Below the pieces are notes generated by a model. That model had not been told where the DNA came from. It saw only the letters and a list, made by a program, of their open reading frames with translations, and searched no databases. A stretch of DNA of 57,243 bases from contig NZ_BDBT01000035.1 in NCBI RefSeq assembly GCF_001613125.1, forward strand, positions 1 through 57,243. The letters are read 5' to 3'. The position numbers and the translations under genes were made by a program. Origin of the DNA: Nocardia shimofusensis NBRC 100134 (GTDB taxonomy: Bacteria; Actinomycetota; Actinomycetes; Mycobacteriales; Mycobacteriaceae). Below, piece by piece: positions 8,282 to 18,885 of this stretch; within the stretch, counting starts at the first letter, position 1; the number at the start of each line of letters is the position of its first letter.

Positions 8282-8770
8282 TCACACCTGGGGGAACCGA
8301 GCGGCCTCGTCGTCGCGGCCGAGTTCGATGTCCAGCCGGTCCCGCACCATGACGGCGATCTCGGCCAGCGCGGCCTTCTGCTTGTCGTCGAGTGCGGCGA
8401 ACACCAGCCGGCTGACCGTGGAGATATAGCCGGGGGTGGCTTCCACGATCGTCAGATAGCCCTGATCGGTGAGCACGGCTTGGACGCCGCGCTTGCCCTC
8501 GGTGACCGCTCGCTCGGCCAGACCGAGCCGCTCGAGCTTGGACACCACATGCGACAGGCGCGACAGCGACGAGTGCACACGCTGGGCCAGATCGCTCATC
8601 TGCAGGCGATGTCCCGGCTGGTGCGACAGCGCGCTCATCACCACGAATTCGAAGTGCGTGATACCGGAATCTCGCTGCAGCCGGGTGTCCAGGACGCCCG
8701 GTAGCCGGTTCAGCAGGGCGACGATGGCATTCCATGCCTGCTGCTCGGCGGGCTCGAGCCGCTGCGCCAT
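8282..8770 (-). CDS. MarR-family transcriptional regulator
   Basis: A 162-residue winged-helix protein. The recognition region reads ITHFEFVVMSALSHQPGH, MSDLAQRVHSSLSRLSHVVSKLERLGL, and the wing is EGKRGVQAVLTDQG, all typical of MarR/SlyA dimers. The start at MAQRLEPAEQQ follows an AAGGGGG-type Shine-Dalgarno sequence. A longer reading frame upstream lacks one. No enzyme gene is directly co-directional, so its target is unknown. The region from 8771 to its promoter side faces the peroxiredoxin gene end. Confidence 0.88.
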   Translation of the reverse strand: MAQRLEPAEQQAWNAIVALLNRLPGVLDTRLQRDSGITHFEFVVMSALSHQPGHRLQMSDLAQRVHSSLSRLSHVVSKLERLGLAERAVTEGKRGVQAVLTDQGYLTIVEATPGYISTVSRLVFAALDDKQKAALAEIAVMVRDRLDIELGRDDEAARFPQV

Positions 8771-8959
8771 CTGCGCCCCCTTCCGAATCCGGCGGCGACA
8801 AGGAAGGAGGCCGCCACCGCTGCCTCCGAGTTTGCCACCTCTTCGCTCGGTAGTCATCGCGCTGATGTGAGCGGTGAAATCATTCACATCGGCATGATTT
8901 CCGGCCGGGAGCAACGGTGATGTCGTATAGCCGCTCGGCAGGTGAGGGTGGGGAACGGG

Positions 8960-9421
8960 CTACTTCGCGCGGTCGCGCAGGAAGGCCAACGCCTCGTCGG
9001 CGTGCACGTTCGCCCGCAGTTCACCGGTGATGACCGTGAGCACCGTGCGATCGGTATCGATGACGAAGGTGTGCCGCTTGACCGGGGCGATCTTGCCCAG
9101 CAGACCGCGTTTGACCCCGAACTGCGCGGCCACCGAGCCGTCGGCGTCGGACAGCAGCGGGTAGTCCAGGCGCTGGGAGGTGGCGAATCCGGCCTGGGTG
9201 TCGACCGCGTCGGTGCTGATCCCGGCGCAGGAAGCGCCGAGCGCGGCGAACTCGGCGCTCAGATCGCGGAAATGGCAGGCCTCCGCGGTGCACACCGGAG
9301 TGTTGGCGCCGGGATAGAAGAACAGCACCAGTGGACCGGCGGTGAGCAGTTCGTCGAGGGAGCGCGCTGTCCCGGTCTGATCGGGGAGCGTGAAGTTCGG
9401 GGCCTGAGCGCCTTTCTGCAT
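8960..9421 (-). CDS. Peroxiredoxin of the AhpC/BCP type
   Basis: Thiol peroxidase of 153 residues that reduces hydrogen peroxide and organic peroxides. The peroxidatic Cys is C44 in PGANTPVCT and a second Cys, C49, follows in TAEACHF. Such a short C-x4-C pair is seen in one branch of the family. It occupies the place of bcpB (Rv1608c) in M. tuberculosis, divergent from trpE. The start codon has TACTGT 6 bases upstream and probably gives a leaderless mRNA. Confidence 0.92.
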   Translation of the reverse strand: MQKGAQAPNFTLPDQTGTARSLDELLTAGPLVLFFYPGANTPVCTAEACHFRDLSAEFAALGASCAGISTDAVDTQAGFATSQRLDYPLLSDADGSVAAQFGVKRGLLGKIAPVKRHTFVIDTDRTVLTVITGELRANVHADEALAFLRDRAK

Positions 9422-9427
9422 TCCTGG

Positions 9428-9433
9428 ACAGTA
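9428..9433 (-). promoter_or_regulatory. -10 box of the peroxiredoxin gene
   Basis: Read on the minus strand this is TACTGT, 6 bases before the ATG. The 87-bp gap to trpE must hold both divergent promoters. On the other side GATGAT at 9496-9501 lies 7 bases before the chosen trpE ATG. Confidence 0.5.
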
Positions 9434-9508
9434 CCGGCCGGACGCCGATCGCGCGGACGGGAAGTCCCGGCGCGTTCACGGTGGACGCGGCCTGGGATGA
9501 TGGGGCGC

Positions 9509-11056
9509 ATGCCAGTCGCGACCGCTCCCACGACCACGACCCGCGCGCAGTTCCGGCAGCTGGCCGCCGAACACCGGGTCGTGCCGGTGACCCGAAAGGT
9601 GTTGGCGGACTCCGAGACTCCGCTCTCGGCCTACCGCAAACTCGGCGGTGACCGTCCCGGCACCTTCCTGTTCGAGTCCGCGGCGAACGGCAAGTCCTGG
9701 TCGCGCTGGTCGTTCATCGGCGCGGGCGCGCCCTCGGCGCTGACCGTGGTCGACGGCGCGGCCGCCTGGCTCGGCCACATCCCCGCCGACGCGCCGTCGG
9801 GCGGCGACCCGCTCGAGGCGCTGCGCGACACCCTCGAACTGCTGCGCACCGAGCGCCTGCCCGACCTGCCGCCGCTGACCGGCGGCATGGTCGGCTACCT
9901 GGGCTACGACGCCGTGCGACGGATGGAGCGCCTGCCCTCCCTGGCGGCCGACGACCTGAACCTGCCCGAGATGGTGCTGCTGCTGGCGACCGATCTGGCT
10001 GCCTTCGACCACCACGAGGGCGCCATCACGCTGATCGCCAACGCGGTGAACTGGAACGGCACCGACGAACACGTGGACGAGGCCTACGACGACGCGGTCG
10101 CGCGGCTGGACCGGATGACCGAGGCGCTGGCCGCGCCCGCCCTGTCCACCGTGTCGGTCTTCGACCGTCCCGAGCCGCACTTCCGGCGCGGGCGCACCTC
10201 CGAGCAGTTCGGCGCGGGCGTGCGCAGGCTGGTGAAGGAGATCGAGGCGGGCGAGGCGTTCCAGGTGGTGCTGTCCCAGCGCTTCGAGATGGACTACGAC
10301 GGCGCGCCCATCGATCTGTACCGGATGCTGCGAGCCTCGAACCCGAGCCCGTACATGTACTTGATGCACATCCCCGACGCCGAGGGTGGCACCGCCTTCT
10401 CCATCGTCGGCTCCAGCCCGGAATCGCTGGTCACCGTGACCGACGGTGTCGCCACCACGCATCCGATCGCGGGCACCCGGTGGCGCGGGGCCACCGAGGA
10501 GGACGACCTGCTGCTCGAGAAGGACCTGCTGGCTGACGAGAAGGAGAACGCCGAGCACTTGATGCTCGTCGACCTCGGCCGCAACGACCTGGGCCGGGTG
10601 TGCACGCCGGGCACGGTCAAGGTCACCCAGTACCGCCACATCGAGCGCTACAGCCATGTCATGCACCTGGTCTCCACGGTGTCCGGCCACCTGGCGCCGG
10701 GCAAGGTCGCCCTCGACGCGGTGCGGGCCTGCTTCCCGGCGGGCACGCTGTCCGGCGCACCGAAGGTCCGCGCGATGGAGTTGATCGAGGAGATCGAGCC
10801 GACCCGGCGGGCCGTGTACGGCGGCGTCGTCGGCTACCTGGATTTCGCGGGTGACGCCGACACCGCCATCGCCATCCGCACCGCCCTGCTCAAGGACGGC
10901 GTCGCCTACGTCCAGGCGGGCGCGGGCGTGGTCGCCGACTCCGACCCCGACTACGAGGATGTGGAGTCACGCAACAAGGCGATGGCCGTGCTCAAGGCGG
11001 TCGCCGCGGCCCAGACCGTGCGCCCCTTCTCCGCCGACGACGGTGGGCCCCGATGA
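9509..11056 (+). CDS. trpE: Anthranilate synthase component I
   Basis: It converts chorismate to anthranilate with the TrpG amidotransferase, which is not in the window. The 515-residue protein has an N-terminal regulatory domain and the chorismate-binding domain with GSSPESLV, PIAGTRWRGAT, ENAEHLMLVDLGRNDLGRV and CFPAGTLSGAPKVRAMELI. Three in-frame ATGs (9497, 9500, 9509) are close together. 9509 was chosen because GATGAT at 9496-9501 would act as the -10 box of a leaderless start. No Trp-codon leader peptide is visible in the short upstream gap. Confidence 0.96.
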   Translation: MPVATAPTTTTRAQFRQLAAEHRVVPVTRKVLADSETPLSAYRKLGGDRPGTFLFESAANGKSWSRWSFIGAGAPSALTVVDGAAAWLGHIPADAPSGGDPLEALRDTLELLRTERLPDLPPLTGGMVGYLGYDAVRRMERLPSLAADDLNLPEMVLLLATDLAAFDHHEGAITLIANAVNWNGTDEHVDEAYDDAVARLDRMTEALAAPALSTVSVFDRPEPHFRRGRTSEQFGAGVRRLVKEIEAGEAFQVVLSQRFEMDYDGAPIDLYRMLRASNPSPYMYLMHIPDAEGGTAFSIVGSSPESLVTVTDGVATTHPIAGTRWRGATEEDDLLLEKDLLADEKENAEHLMLVDLGRNDLGRVCTPGTVKVTQYRHIERYSHVMHLVSTVSGHLAPGKVALDAVRACFPAGTLSGAPKVRAMELIEEIEPTRRAVYGGVVGYLDFAGDADTAIAIRTALLKDGVAYVQAGAGVVADSDPDYEDVESRNKAMAVLKAVAAAQTVRPFSADDGGPR

Positions 11057-11949
11057 GCGCACGCGACTCGGACCCGACCGGGGGAGCCGAACCGACGCCG
11101 GTCGCCCCGGAGCACCTCGACCCGGACCCCGGCTCGGGCCGCGTCGACTCCGCCGCCTCGGCTCATCGGGAGCCGGTCGAGGACTCGGACCATGGCAACC
11201 GCACTGCCGATCTCGACTCCGCTCACCTGGATCCCGCCGCCGACCCGGACCGGTACGACCCCGCCGGCGATCCGGCGGTGAGCGCGACCGCCCAGCCGAG
11301 GACCGCGCGCCCCACCGTGCCGGTGATCCTGCTGGCGTCGGCCGCCGCGCTCATGTGGGGCGTGTCACGGCTCACCTGGGTGACCGTGTCCTCGGCCGAC
11401 GGCCTGACCGAGCCGCGCGTCGACGAACTGAAGGGCGCGGTCTGGTTCGGCGCGCTCACGCCGCTGGCCCTGGTGCTGCTGGCCGCCATCGCGGCCGTAC
11501 TGGCCACCAAGGGCTGGCCGCGCAGAATCGTGGGCGTGCTGGTGGCGCTGATCGGCGCGGTGACCGCCGTACCCGCCTTCGCGCTGCTCACCGGTTCGGG
11601 CGCGACCGCCGAGCGCGCGGGCGCGCTGGCCGAGTTGCCCGGCCGGGCCACGGTCACCGACGTGCAGACCTCGCCCCTGCCCGCGGTGGTGACCGTCGTC
11701 GCCGCGCTGTGCGCGTTCGGCGCGGGCCTGCTGCTGGCCAGGATGCCGCGCGAGACCCAGGGCCTGGCCGGTCGCTACGACGCGCCGGGTACCCGCAGGG
11801 CCGCGGCTGCCGAGGCGGTCGCCGAGCGGCGCTCCCAGGACGGCTCGACGCTGTCGGAACGGGTGCTGTGGGACGCGCTGGACGCGGGGGAGGACCCCAC
11901 CGAGGACAGCCCTCGGACCAGTGACGGGCCGCCGGGCTCACCGAAGTGA
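11053..11949 (+). CDS. Trp-operon-associated conserved membrane protein
   Basis: A 298-residue protein with an acidic, disordered N-terminal region of about 80 residues, four membrane helices (ILLASAAALMWGVSRL, FGALTPLALVLLAAIAAVLA, GVLVALIGAVTAVPAFALL, VVTVVAALCAFGAGLLL) and an acidic C-terminal tail. It overlaps trpE by ATGA. It matches the position and layout of Rv1610, the family known as trp region conserved hypothetical membrane protein. The function is unknown. The conserved linkage to trpE suggests a role in tryptophan metabolism or transport. Confidence 0.88.
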   Translation: MSARDSDPTGGAEPTPVAPEHLDPDPGSGRVDSAASAHREPVEDSDHGNRTADLDSAHLDPAADPDRYDPAGDPAVSATAQPRTARPTVPVILLASAAALMWGVSRLTWVTVSSADGLTEPRVDELKGAVWFGALTPLALVLLAAIAAVLATKGWPRRIVGVLVALIGAVTAVPAFALLTGSGATAERAGALAELPGRATVTDVQTSPLPAVVTVVAALCAFGAGLLLARMPRETQGLAGRYDAPGTRRAAAAEAVAERRSQDGSTLSERVLWDALDAGEDPTEDSPRTSDGPPGSPK

Positions 11950-12131
11950 GTGACGGCGCCCATCCCACCGGCTCGGCGGTATCGGATAGCAGACCGGCCC
12001 GCGGAGACCGCCGCCACCCCGCCGCCGAGCCGGGACAACCGCCCATTTATTCTTTGTCGACATCGGTGAGACAGCGCCTGGGGGGATTCTCAGGCAGCAC
12101 GTGGCGTCTCCCAGGAAAGGATTCGAGCCAG

Positions 12132-12949
12132 ATGACGGTACTCGACTCGATTCTCGACGGGGTTCGCGCGGACGTGGCCGCTCGCGAAGCTTTCCTGGAC
12201 TTCCCGTCCATCAAGGAAGCCGCGACGAAGGCCCCCGCGCCCCTCGATGCTCGGGCCGCTCTTCTGGAGGACGGCATCGGCGTGATCGCCGAGGTCAAGC
12301 GGGCCAGCCCCTCGAAGGGCGCGCTGGCCGACATCCCGGATCCGGCGTATCTGGCCAAGGCCTACGAGGACGGCGGCGCGCGCGTGATCAGCGTGCTCAC
12401 CGAAGGCAGGCGCTTCGGCGGCTCGCTCGACGATCTCGACGCCGTGCGCGCCGCGGTGAACATCCCGATCCTGCGCAAGGACTTCGTCGTCGGCCCGTAC
12501 CAGATCCACGAGGCCCGCGCCCACGGCGCCGACATGATCCTGCTGATCGTGGCCGCGCTCGAACAGGACGTCCTCGCCTCGCTCATCGACCGTACCGAAT
12601 CTCTGGGCATGACCGCCCTGGTGGAGGTGCACACCGAGGAGGAGGCCGACCGCGCGCTGGAGGCGGGCGCCTCGGTCATCGGCGTCAACGCCCGCAACCT
12701 CAAGACGCTGGAGGTGGATCGCGACGTGTTCGCGCGGATCGCCCCCGGTCTGCCCACGGAGGTGATCCGGGTGGCCGAGTCCGGCATCCGCGGCACCGCC
12801 GATCTGCTCGCCTACGCGGGTGCGGGCGCCGACGCCGTACTCGTCGGTGAGGGCCTGGTGACCAGTGGCGACCCGCGCGGCGCGGTGTCGGAACTGGTGA
12901 CCGCGGGTACTCATCCTTCCTGCCCGAAACCCGCGCGAAGGGGTCGCTG

Positions 12950-12950
<1 letters not shown>
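12132..12950 (+). CDS. trpC: Indole-3-glycerol phosphate synthase
   Basis: It closes the indole ring from CdRP. The 272-residue TIM barrel starts at MTVLDSILDGVRADVAARE. Catalytic and phosphate-binding segments are IAEVKRASPSKG, ILRKDFVVGPYQI, VEVHTEEEADRA, INARNLKTLEVD and ESGIRG. The ATG at 12132 matches the family start, and AGGAAAGG lies upstream. The 182 bp before it holds no gene. It shares TGATG with trpB. Confidence 0.96.
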
Positions 12951-14241
<1,291 letters not shown>

Positions 14242-14245
<4 letters not shown>

Positions 14246-15042
14246 GCCAGCAGTCCCGTCTCGCCGCCACCTTCGCCGCCGCGCGGGCCGAGCACCGCGC
14301 CGCGCTCATCGGCTACCTCCCGGCGGGCTACCCCGACCTCGACCAGTCGATCGCCACGGTGCGCGCGATGGTCGAATCCGGTTGCGACATCGTCGAAGTG
14401 GGCGTGGCCTACTCCGATCCGGTGATGGACGGGCCCACCATCCAGGCCGCCGCCGAGCAGGCGCTGCGCAACGGCGTGCGGGTGCGCGACGTGTTCAAGG
14501 TCGTCCAGGCCGTCGCCGACGCGGGCGGTCAGGCCGTGGTGATGACCTACTGGAATCCGGTTCTCGCCTACGGCGTCGACCGCTTCGCCCGGGACCTGGA
14601 GGCCGCGGGGGGCGCGGGCTTGATCACGCCCAACCTGATCCCCGAGGAAGCCGACGACTGGTTCATCGCCTCGGCCACCCACAATCTCGACCGCATCTTC
14701 CTGGTCGCGCCGTCCTCGACCGAGGAGCGACTGGTGAAGACCCTGGAAGCCAGCCGCGGCTTCGTCTACGCGGCTTCCACCATGGGCGTCACCGGCGCGC
14801 GTGACGCGGTGTCCTCGGCCGCGCCCGCGCTGTGCTCGCGCATTCGCGCGCACTCCGACATCCCGATCGGCGTCGGCCTCGGGGTGCGCAGCGGCGCGCA
14901 GGCCGCGGAGATCGCCGCCTACGCCGATGGCGTGATCGTCGGTTCGGCACTGGTCAGCGCGGCAGGCGAAGGCCTGGACGCGGTGCGCGCGCTGACCTCC
15001 GAGCTCGCCGAAGGCGTGCGATCGGCGACCGTCGTTTCCTAG
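14242..15042 (+). CDS. trpA: Tryptophan synthase alpha subunit
   Basis: It cleaves indole-3-glycerol phosphate to indole, which is channelled to TrpB. The 266 residues show IGYLPAGYPDLDQS, the catalytic Glu and Asp in VEVGVAYSDPVMDGP, LITPNLIPEEADDW and GVGLGVRSGAQAAEIA. The GTG start overlaps trpB and it ends the trp cluster. trpD and trpF are absent here. Confidence 0.97.
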
Positions 15043-15051
15043 CCCGTACGC

Positions 15052-15070
15052 ATCCGGTCACCGGCCGGAT
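15052..15070 (+). terminator. Small hairpin after trpA
   Basis: ATCCGG (15052-15057) pairs with CCGGAT (15065-15070) 10 bp after trpA. There is no T-run, so this is weak. Confidence 0.3.
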
Positions 15071-15093
15071 CGCCTGCGGCGCAGGGGCTGGAC

Positions 15094-15099
15094 TACGGT
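15094..15099 (+). promoter_or_regulatory. -10 box of lgt, leaderless start
   Basis: TACGGT lies 6 bases before the GTG start of lgt, with no Shine-Dalgarno sequence. Confidence 0.5.
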
Positions 15100-15105
15100 G
15101 GCCCC

Positions 15106-16569
15106 GTGACCTTACGAAGCGACGTGCTGGCTTACATCCCCAGTCCTCCGCAGGGTGTGTGGAATCTGGGGCCGTTTCCGTTGCGGGCCTATGCCCTGTG
15201 CATCATCTTGGGCATCATCGTCGCCATCTGGTGGGGCGAGCGGCGCTGGCAGGCGCGCGGCGGCAGCGAGGGCACAGTGCTCGATGTCGCGATGTTCGCG
15301 GTGCCGTTCGGTCTGATCGGCGGCAGGCTCTATCACGTCGCGACGGACTGGCAGAAGTACTTCGGCGAGGGCGCGCGCCCGATCGAGGCCCTCTACATCT
15401 GGCAGGGTGGTCTGGGCATCTGGGGCGCGGTCTTCTTCGGCGGTATCGGCGCCTGGCTGGCCTGCCGCATCTACCGGATCCCGTTGCCCGCCTTCGGCGA
15501 TGCCATCGCCCCGCCGGTGTTGCTCGCGCAGGCCATCGGCCGCCTCGGCAACTGGTTCAACCAGGAACTCTACGGCCGCGAGACCACCCTGCCGTGGGGG
15601 CTGGAGATCTACCCCCGGTTCAACGCCGACGGCGACCCGGACCCGATGGCGGGCGTCTCCAACGGTGTCGTCGAGAAGATCGTGCACCCCACCTTCCTCT
15701 ACGAACTGCTGTGGAATGTTCTCGTAGTGGTGCTGCTGGTGCTCATCGACAAGCGCTACCGCATCGGCCACGGCCGCCTGTTCGCGCTCTACGTCGCCGG
15801 TTACAGCTTCGGCCGGTTCTTCGTCGAGCTGATGCGCGACGACGAGGCCACCGAGATCTTCGGCATCCGTATCAACAACTTCACCTCCGCGCTGGTGTTC
15901 CTCGCCGCGATCGCCTACGTCGTCTTCGCGACCAAGGGCAGGGAACATCCCACCCGCCTGCAGCCCGGCGCGACTCCGCGTCCGTGGCCGTGGCAGCTGA
16001 AGAAGGTGCGCGCGGCGGGCCTCGAGGCGAACACACCCGCGACGGCGCAGACGGCCGACGGCGAAGACGAGCCGGAGAGCGGGACCGCCGCCGAGGATTC
16101 CGGTTCCGCGGAAACCGGCGCCGAGCAGGGTGAGGCCGGGAAACCGGGCGCGACGAAGGCCGATCCCGGTAAGGCCGGAGCGGAAGCTTCCGGCTCCTCG
16201 CAGATCGATACCGCGGAGTCCGATACCGCGCAGTCCGATACCGCGCAGTCCGATACCGCGAAGTCCGGCGCCGCAGAGGCTGATTCCGCGAAAGCCGAGA
16301 CATCGCGGGCCGACGGTAAGACGACCGACGCCGCGACGTCGAAGGGCGGCAAGTCGGAGGGCGCGACGCTCGATACCGACGCAGCCGACGCGACCGGTGA
16401 TGCCGGAGGAGAGAAGAGCGCCTTTCCGGCATCCGGAGCGGTCGGAGAGCCGGCGACCGCCAGGGCATCAGAGCAGGCAGCAGAATCCGCCGGATCCGCC
16501 GCCGAGGCGACGTCCGGCAAGTCCGCGACCACCGGTGAGTCCAAGTCGGGCACCGGCGGCGCCGACTGA
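15106..16569 (+). CDS. lgt: Prolipoprotein diacylglyceryl transferase with long acidic tail
   Basis: Membrane enzyme that transfers diacylglycerol from phosphatidylglycerol to the lipobox Cys of prelipoproteins. The catalytic core spans about residues 1-285, with seven predicted helices, GLIGGRLYHVATDWQKYF and the signature IGRLGNWFNQELYGRET. The last ~200 residues are hydrophilic, rich in Ala, Ser, Asp, Glu, Gly and Thr, and include five-residue repeats. They are likely cytoplasmic and disordered. Extended Lgt tails are known in mycobacteria and nocardiae. The lipobox proteins in this window (DUF3558, LivJ-like and family-3 binding proteins) are natural substrates. Confidence 0.95.
   Translation: MTLRSDVLAYIPSPPQGVWNLGPFPLRAYALCIILGIIVAIWWGERRWQARGGSEGTVLDVAMFAVPFGLIGGRLYHVATDWQKYFGEGARPIEALYIWQGGLGIWGAVFFGGIGAWLACRIYRIPLPAFGDAIAPPVLLAQAIGRLGNWFNQELYGRETTLPWGLEIYPRFNADGDPDPMAGVSNGVVEKIVHPTFLYELLWNVLVVVLLVLIDKRYRIGHGRLFALYVAGYSFGRFFVELMRDDEATEIFGIRINNFTSALVFLAAIAYVVFATKGREHPTRLQPGATPRPWPWQLKKVRAAGLEANTPATAQTADGEDEPESGTAAEDSGSAETGAEQGEAGKPGATKADPGKAGAEASGSSQIDTAESDTAQSDTAQSDTAKSGAAEADSAKAETSRADGKTTDAATSKGGKSEGATLDTDAADATGDAGGEKSAFPASGAVGEPATARASEQAAESAGSAAEATSGKSATTGESKSGTGGAD
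16204..16278 (+). repeat. 15-bp repeats in the lgt tail
   Basis: About five units of 15 bp with core TCCGATACCGCGCAG encode SDTAQ-like blocks. Two neighbouring units are identical and the flanking ones differ by a few bases. The repeat is in frame and in the non-catalytic tail. Confidence 0.8.
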
Positions 16570-16806
16570 CAGTGCGGCGCGCGCGGAGAAGCCGGCCGCG
16601 GAACGCGGCAACGAAACGACCACCGGCCGCGATAACGAGTCGAGATCCGCTTTTCCGGCGGTCATCGGCTCGGCCGGTGGCACAGCCGGGACGACAAATC
16701 GGGTCGAGACCGGCAAGAATGACGCGTGATCGTCGCGGGGGGAGCCCCGAACAGATCGCGTAACGGGGGCCAACAGGAGGTGCCCGCACGAATGAGGAGG
16801 ACATGA

Positions 16807-17301
16807 GTGACCGACCCCTACCAGAACAACCCGGGCTACGGCGGCCCCCAGTACGGCCCGCCCGGAACCGGTCCCGACCTGAACAAGAACTCGGGCCAGC
16901 AGCCCTACGGCCAGCAGAGTGACCCGTACGCCCAGCAGCAGCAGCCCTACGGCCAGCCTGCCGGCTACGGTCAGCCCCCCGCCGGCTACGGGCAGCCTGG
17001 TGGCTACCCGCCGCCGATGCCGCAGGGCTACAACCCGAACGACCCGGAAGCGCCCTACGGTCGCGACCCGTTCGGTGTGCCGTACTCGGACAAGCAGAAG
17101 CTGACCGCCGGTCTGCTGGGGATCTTCGTCGGCAGCTTCGGCGTCGGCCGTTTCTACCTCGGCCACACCGGCATCGCCATCGCCCAGATCGCCGTCACCT
17201 GGCTGACCTGCGGCATCGGCGCCATCTGGCCGCTGATCGACGGCATCATGATTCTGACCGGCAAGGTGCCCGACGCCCAGGGTCGCCCGCTGCGCGACTG
17301 A
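16807..17301 (+). CDS. TM2 domain membrane protein with Q/P/G/Y-rich N-terminus
   Basis: A 164-residue protein. Residues 1-85 are low complexity with repeated GQQPYG and GYGQP motifs. Residues ~95-155 form a TM2 domain: KQKLTAGLLGIFVGSFGVGRFYLG, then AIAQIAVTWLTCGIGAIWPLIDGIMI, with two membrane helices and a short loop. The GTG was chosen because GAGGAGG lies 5-11 bases upstream. An ATG 4 bases earlier is out of frame. TM2 proteins of this kind are common in actinobacteria, but their role is unknown. A strong terminator follows. Confidence 0.88.
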   Translation: MTDPYQNNPGYGGPQYGPPGTGPDLNKNSGQQPYGQQSDPYAQQQQPYGQPAGYGQPPAGYGQPGGYPPPMPQGYNPNDPEAPYGRDPFGVPYSDKQKLTAGLLGIFVGSFGVGRFYLGHTGIAIAQIAVTWLTCGIGAIWPLIDGIMILTGKVPDAQGRPLRD

Positions 17302-17326
17302 TCGGCAGGTCCCGCCGGACCCCATG

Positions 17327-17358
17327 ACGGGCACTCTCCCAGCCGGGAGAGTGCCCGT
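17327..17358 (+). terminator. Terminator after the TM2 gene
   Basis: Perfect 14-bp stem ACGGGCACTCTCCC (17327-17340) and its complement (17345-17358) with a 4-nt loop, followed by TG-rich sequence. It separates the TM2 gene from pyk. Confidence 0.85.
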
Positions 17359-17451
17359 TGTGCTGTCCGCCCGGCGACACGCGAGGCGCACGCGCCGTAG
17401 TTCACGCATTCTTCATCGAGGGCGCGACAGCCTCCACCCCCCGGGCAGGAC

Positions 17452-17457
17452 TACGCT
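17452..17457 (+). promoter_or_regulatory. -10 box of pyk, leaderless start
   Basis: TACGCT lies 6 bases before the GTG at 17464, with no Shine-Dalgarno sequence. Confidence 0.5.
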
Positions 17458-17463
17458 CTACCC

Positions 17464-18885
17464 GTGATGCGACGGACGAAGATTGTGTGCACACTCGGGC
17501 CGGCCACTGCCACCGAGGAACGTATCCGCGAACTCGTCGAGAGCGGCATGGATGTGGCGCGGCTGAACTTCAGCCACGGCGAACACAGCGACCATGCCGA
17601 GAACTACAAGAAGGTGCGCGAGGCCTCCGACCATGTCGGCCGGGCCGTGGGCATCCTGGCCGATCTGCAGGGCCCCAAGATCCGTCTGGGCCGTTTCGCC
17701 GAGTCCCGGACGGTGTGGGCCACCGGTGAGGAAGTCCGGATCACCGTCGAGGACGTCGTGGGTTCGCACGACCGTGTTTCCACCACCTACAAGCAACTGG
17801 CCGCCGACGCCAAGCCCGGCGATCGCCTGCTGGTCGACGACGGCAAGGTCGGCGTGACCGTCGTCCGCGTCGAGGGCGACGACGTGGTGTGCCGGGTGAC
17901 CGAGGGCGGCCCGGTCTCCAACAACAAGGGCGTTTCGCTGCCGGGCATGGACGTCTCGGTGCCCGCTCTGTCCGAGAAGGACATCGAGGACCTCGAGTTC
18001 GCGCTGAAGCTCGGCGTGGACTTCATCGCGTTGTCGTTCGTGCGCTCGCCCGCCGACGTCGAGCTGGTGCACGACGTGATGGATCGGGTCGGGCGCCGGG
18101 TGCCGGTGATCGGCAAGCTGGAGAAGCCCGAGGCGATCGACAACCTCGAGGCGATCGTGCTCGCCTTCGACGCGATCATGGTCGCCCGCGGCGACCTCGG
18201 CGTGGAGCTGCCGCTCGAGCAGGTGCCGCTGGTGCAGAAGAAGGCCATCCAGATGGCCCGCGAGAACGCCAAGCCGGTCATCGTCGCCACCCAGATGCTC
18301 GAGTCGATGATCGAGAACTCCCGCCCGACCCGCGCCGAGGCTTCCGACGTGGCCAACGCGGTGCTCGACGGCGCGGACGCGGTGATGCTCTCCGGTGAGA
18401 CCTCGGTCGGCGCCTACCCGATCGAGACGGTGCGCACGATGGCGCGGATCGTGCACGCGGTGGAGTCGGAATCCTCGACCCGGGTGCCGCCGCTGACCCA
18501 CGTGCCGCGCACCAAGCGCGGCGTCATCTCCTACGCCGCCCGCGACATCGGCGAACGCCTCAACGCCAAGGCCCTGGTGGCCTTCACCCAGTCCGGCGAC
18601 ACCGTGCGCCGCCTGGCCCGCCTGCACACCCCGCTGCCGCTGCTGGCGTTCACCCCGCTGCCGGAGGTGCGCAGCCAGCTGGCGCTGACCTGGGGCACCG
18701 AGACCTTCATCGTGCCGACGGTCAAGAGCACCGACACCATGATCCACCAGGTGGATCAGGCGCTGCTGTCGATGGGCCGCTACCGCAAGGGCGATCTGGT
18801 GGTCATCGTGGCCGGCTCCCCGCCCGGTACTGTCGGGTCGACGAACCTGATCCACGTGCACCGTATCGGCGAGGAGGACCATTAG
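17464..18885 (+). CDS. pyk: Pyruvate kinase
   Basis: It transfers phosphate from phosphoenolpyruvate to ADP, the last step of glycolysis. The 473-residue protein has RTKIVCTLGPAT, MDVARLNFSHG, DLQGPKIRLG, the catalytic Lys segment VIGKLEKPEAIDNL, MVARGDLGVELP and the C-terminal allosteric domain. The GTG aligns with the start of mycobacterial PykA better than the ATG 3 bases later. tesB follows without a gap, so the two may be co-transcribed. Confidence 0.97.
   Translation: MMRRTKIVCTLGPATATEERIRELVESGMDVARLNFSHGEHSDHAENYKKVREASDHVGRAVGILADLQGPKIRLGRFAESRTVWATGEEVRITVEDVVGSHDRVSTTYKQLAADAKPGDRLLVDDGKVGVTVVRVEGDDVVCRVTEGGPVSNNKGVSLPGMDVSVPALSEKDIEDLEFALKLGVDFIALSFVRSPADVELVHDVMDRVGRRVPVIGKLEKPEAIDNLEAIVLAFDAIMVARGDLGVELPLEQVPLVQKKAIQMARENAKPVIVATQMLESMIENSRPTRAEASDVANAVLDGADAVMLSGETSVGAYPIETVRTMARIVHAVESESSTRVPPLTHVPRTKRGVISYAARDIGERLNAKALVAFTQSGDTVRRLARLHTPLPLLAFTPLPEVRSQLALTWGTETFIVPTVKSTDTMIHQVDQALLSMGRYRKGDLVVIVAGSPPGTVGSTNLIHVHRIGEEDH

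Noticed and set aside
11950..12131. Tryptophan attenuator before trpC
   Set aside because: No short frame with adjacent Trp codons is present and no stem order like that of an attenuator was found.
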